A stretch of DNA of 30,759 nucleotides from an uncultured Bacteroidales bacterium (GTDB lineage Bacteria > Bacteroidota > Bacteroidia > Bacteroidales > UBA3663). Positions 30,107 to 30,759 of this stretch are shown here, one piece after another. Under the pieces are notes generated by a model, which saw nothing but the letters and a program-made list of their open reading frames with translations, was not told where the DNA came from and made no database searches. The translations under genes and the position numbers were made by a program. Position 1 is the first letter of the stretch; each line of letters opens with the position of its first letter. The stretch is taken from positions 1 through 30,759 of the forward strand of contig CALBPV010000017.1 in the NCBI GenBank assembly GCA_937899265.1. Direction: 5' to 3'.

Positions 30107-30109
30107 AGC

Positions 30110-30640
30110 CTATTCCCCCAACGTTTCGAGGAGCTCCTTCTGCTCCGGCTTGTCATAATGGAGGGTTACCCCCTCCGGCGTCGATACGACCGTCTCCTGC
30201 TTTTGGCGCCACTTGTCCGGCGCCATGTTTGAGAGCACGAACTGTGCCGCACGGACATCCGGTGGGTAGTACACGGTCTCCCGCATCGACTTCACGACAA
30301 TGGGCTGCCCGTCGTACTCCTTGATTTTCCGGCCCTTCTCGTCGTACTCCTTGACCTTCTGCGCCTTCTTCTCCTCCCGGATGTGCACAAAGTCAACGCC
30401 CTTCGCCGCCTTTACCAGCGCGTTCTCGACATCGCGCACGGTGTTCGTGTGGAAGAGCTCTCTCGCGCGCGTTATGGCTTCCGCGAATTCCGCTTTTTGC
30501 AACCATCGGCGGTACGTAGCGTCGTCGATGCCCATTGCTTCGCAAAAGTCTTTAACCGGCGAGCCGCAGGCCTGTGGGTAGAGCCCGTTCTGCTCCACCC
30601 ACGCTTTGGCCTCTTCTATCTTTGCTGCGTTCAATTTCAT
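30110..30640 (-). CDS. terS: Terminase small subunit
   Basis: A 176-aa protein. An N-terminal helix-turn-helix (about 25-50, SPVKDFCEAMGIDDATYRRWLQ) would recognise the packaging site, a central helical oligomerisation part follows, and the C-terminus has the YYPPDVRAAQFVLSNMAPDKW signature common in small terminases of Bacteroidetes phages, then a tail that could contact the large subunit. It starts 2 nt after the stop of the preceding frame, the C-terminal end of the ParB-methyltransferase. Confidence 0.88.
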   Translation of the reverse strand: MKLNAAKIEEAKAWVEQNGLYPQACGSPVKDFCEAMGIDDATYRRWLQKAEFAEAITRARELFHTNTVRDVENALVKAAKGVDFVHIREEKKAQKVKEYDEKGRKIKEYDGQPIVVKSMRETVYYPPDVRAAQFVLSNMAPDKWRQKQETVVSTPEGVTLHYDKPEQKELLETLGE

Positions 30641-30642
30641 AG

Positions 30643-30759
30643 CTATGCTTTTTTGTTTAGCTGTTCAACGATTGCGCGCTCCCGGTCGGATAGCGATATC
30701 GTAACCGCGCGAGCCTTTTCCGCTGCCGCGCGAGCCTTTTCCGCTGCCGCGCGAGCCTT
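30643..30759 (-). CDS. C-terminal part of the ParB-methyltransferase (partial)
   Basis: The frame enters from the right edge with 7-residue KARAAAE repeats, continues AVTISLSDRERAIVEQLNKKA and stops at TAG 30643-30645. The same codons (RAAAEK) at 1620-1638 are in frame with the phage part of the 1435-2748 ORF, so joined across the circle this is one protein of at least about 410 residues. The repeated helix is a flexible or coiled tail; the number of repeat units in the real genome is unknown because the sequence stops inside the array. Confidence 0.8.
   Translation of the reverse strand, partial: KARAAAEKARAAAEKARAVTISLSDRERAIVEQLNKKA
30711..30759. repeat. 21-bp tandem repeats at the right end
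   Basis: Two full 21-bp units (30711-30731, 30732-30752) and 7 bp of a third, encoding KARAAAE on the minus strand. The end of the window inside a short tandem array is typical for an assembly break. It shares 19 bp with 1620-1638. Confidence 0.92.

Noticed and set aside
1620..30759. Whole-genome TAG recoding, as in some gut phages
   Set aside because: Several phage genes end sensibly with TAG directly before the next gene (16540, 20459, 30643). No suppressor tRNA gene was seen. Only the sigma pair suggests local read-through.

Overview
The window joins two unlike pieces of DNA. Positions 1 to about 1620 are bacterial: the start of a secreted-protein gene, a complete S-adenosylhomocysteine hydrolase with a strong Shine-Dalgarno and a sigma70-type promoter, and the 3' end of a YfcE-type phosphodiesterase gene. 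This piece looks Firmicutes-like, possibly Negativicutes (weak inference). Positions from about 1620 to 30759 are a tailed temperate phage of a Bacteroidetes host: its promoters have the Bacteroidetes -7 box TAnnTTTG, its genes lack Shine-Dalgarno sites, and its terminase, capsid, integrase and tail proteins are of Bacteroidetes-phage type. The pieces meet at a 19-bp sequence (1620-1638) that also occurs in the 21-bp tandem repeat at the right end (30711-30759). Joining the two phage ends there restores one reading frame, a ParB/adenine-methyltransferase protein with a KARAAAE-repeat tail whose stop lies 2 nt before the small terminase gene. The simplest reading is a nearly complete circular phage genome of about 29 kb, falsely fused to a bacterial contig at the repeat. 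Real integration there is possible but less likely.

Layout of the phage on the closed circle, almost all on the minus strand. (i) Switch region around 8.9-9.1 kb: an XRE-type repressor (+) diverges from a small HTH protein (-). (ii) Early/replication genes 8.65 to 5.4 kb: winged-helix replication initiator, DnaB-like helicase, small proteins, DUF1064 nuclease. (iii) Middle genes 5.4 to 1.6 kb: an internally duplicated protein, a sigma factor split over two ORFs in one frame with a single TAG between them, a membrane protein, a Cys-pair protein and the ParB-methyltransferase. (iv) Across the join, the late genes from 30.6 down to 12.6 kb: terminases, a tail-chaperone-like gene with a T9 slippery site, gp10-like and tail-tip proteins, tape measure, protease/scaffold, major capsid, tail tube, portal, connectors, two BspA-like LRR fibre genes sharing 475 identical bp, a lysis membrane protein and a lysozyme. 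(v) The integrase (9.8-11.1 kb, -), bordered by palindromic repeats on one side and direct repeats on the other. (vi) A three-gene ATGA-coupled plus-strand operon (11.5-12.4 kb).

Four promoters (for the repressor, the divergent HTH gene, the helicase and the plus-strand operon) share an exact GTGAACAA-N17-TAnnTTTG architecture, which points to one phage regulator controlling all four. The phage-coded sigma factor lies just before the late genes on the circular map and could drive the late switch. The most notable points are the split sigma factor, the four-promoter regulon, the repeat clusters on both sides of the integrase, the duplicated LRR fibres and the unusual order of head and tail genes. 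I saw no tRNA, rRNA, CRISPR array, insertion sequence or reverse transcriptase.
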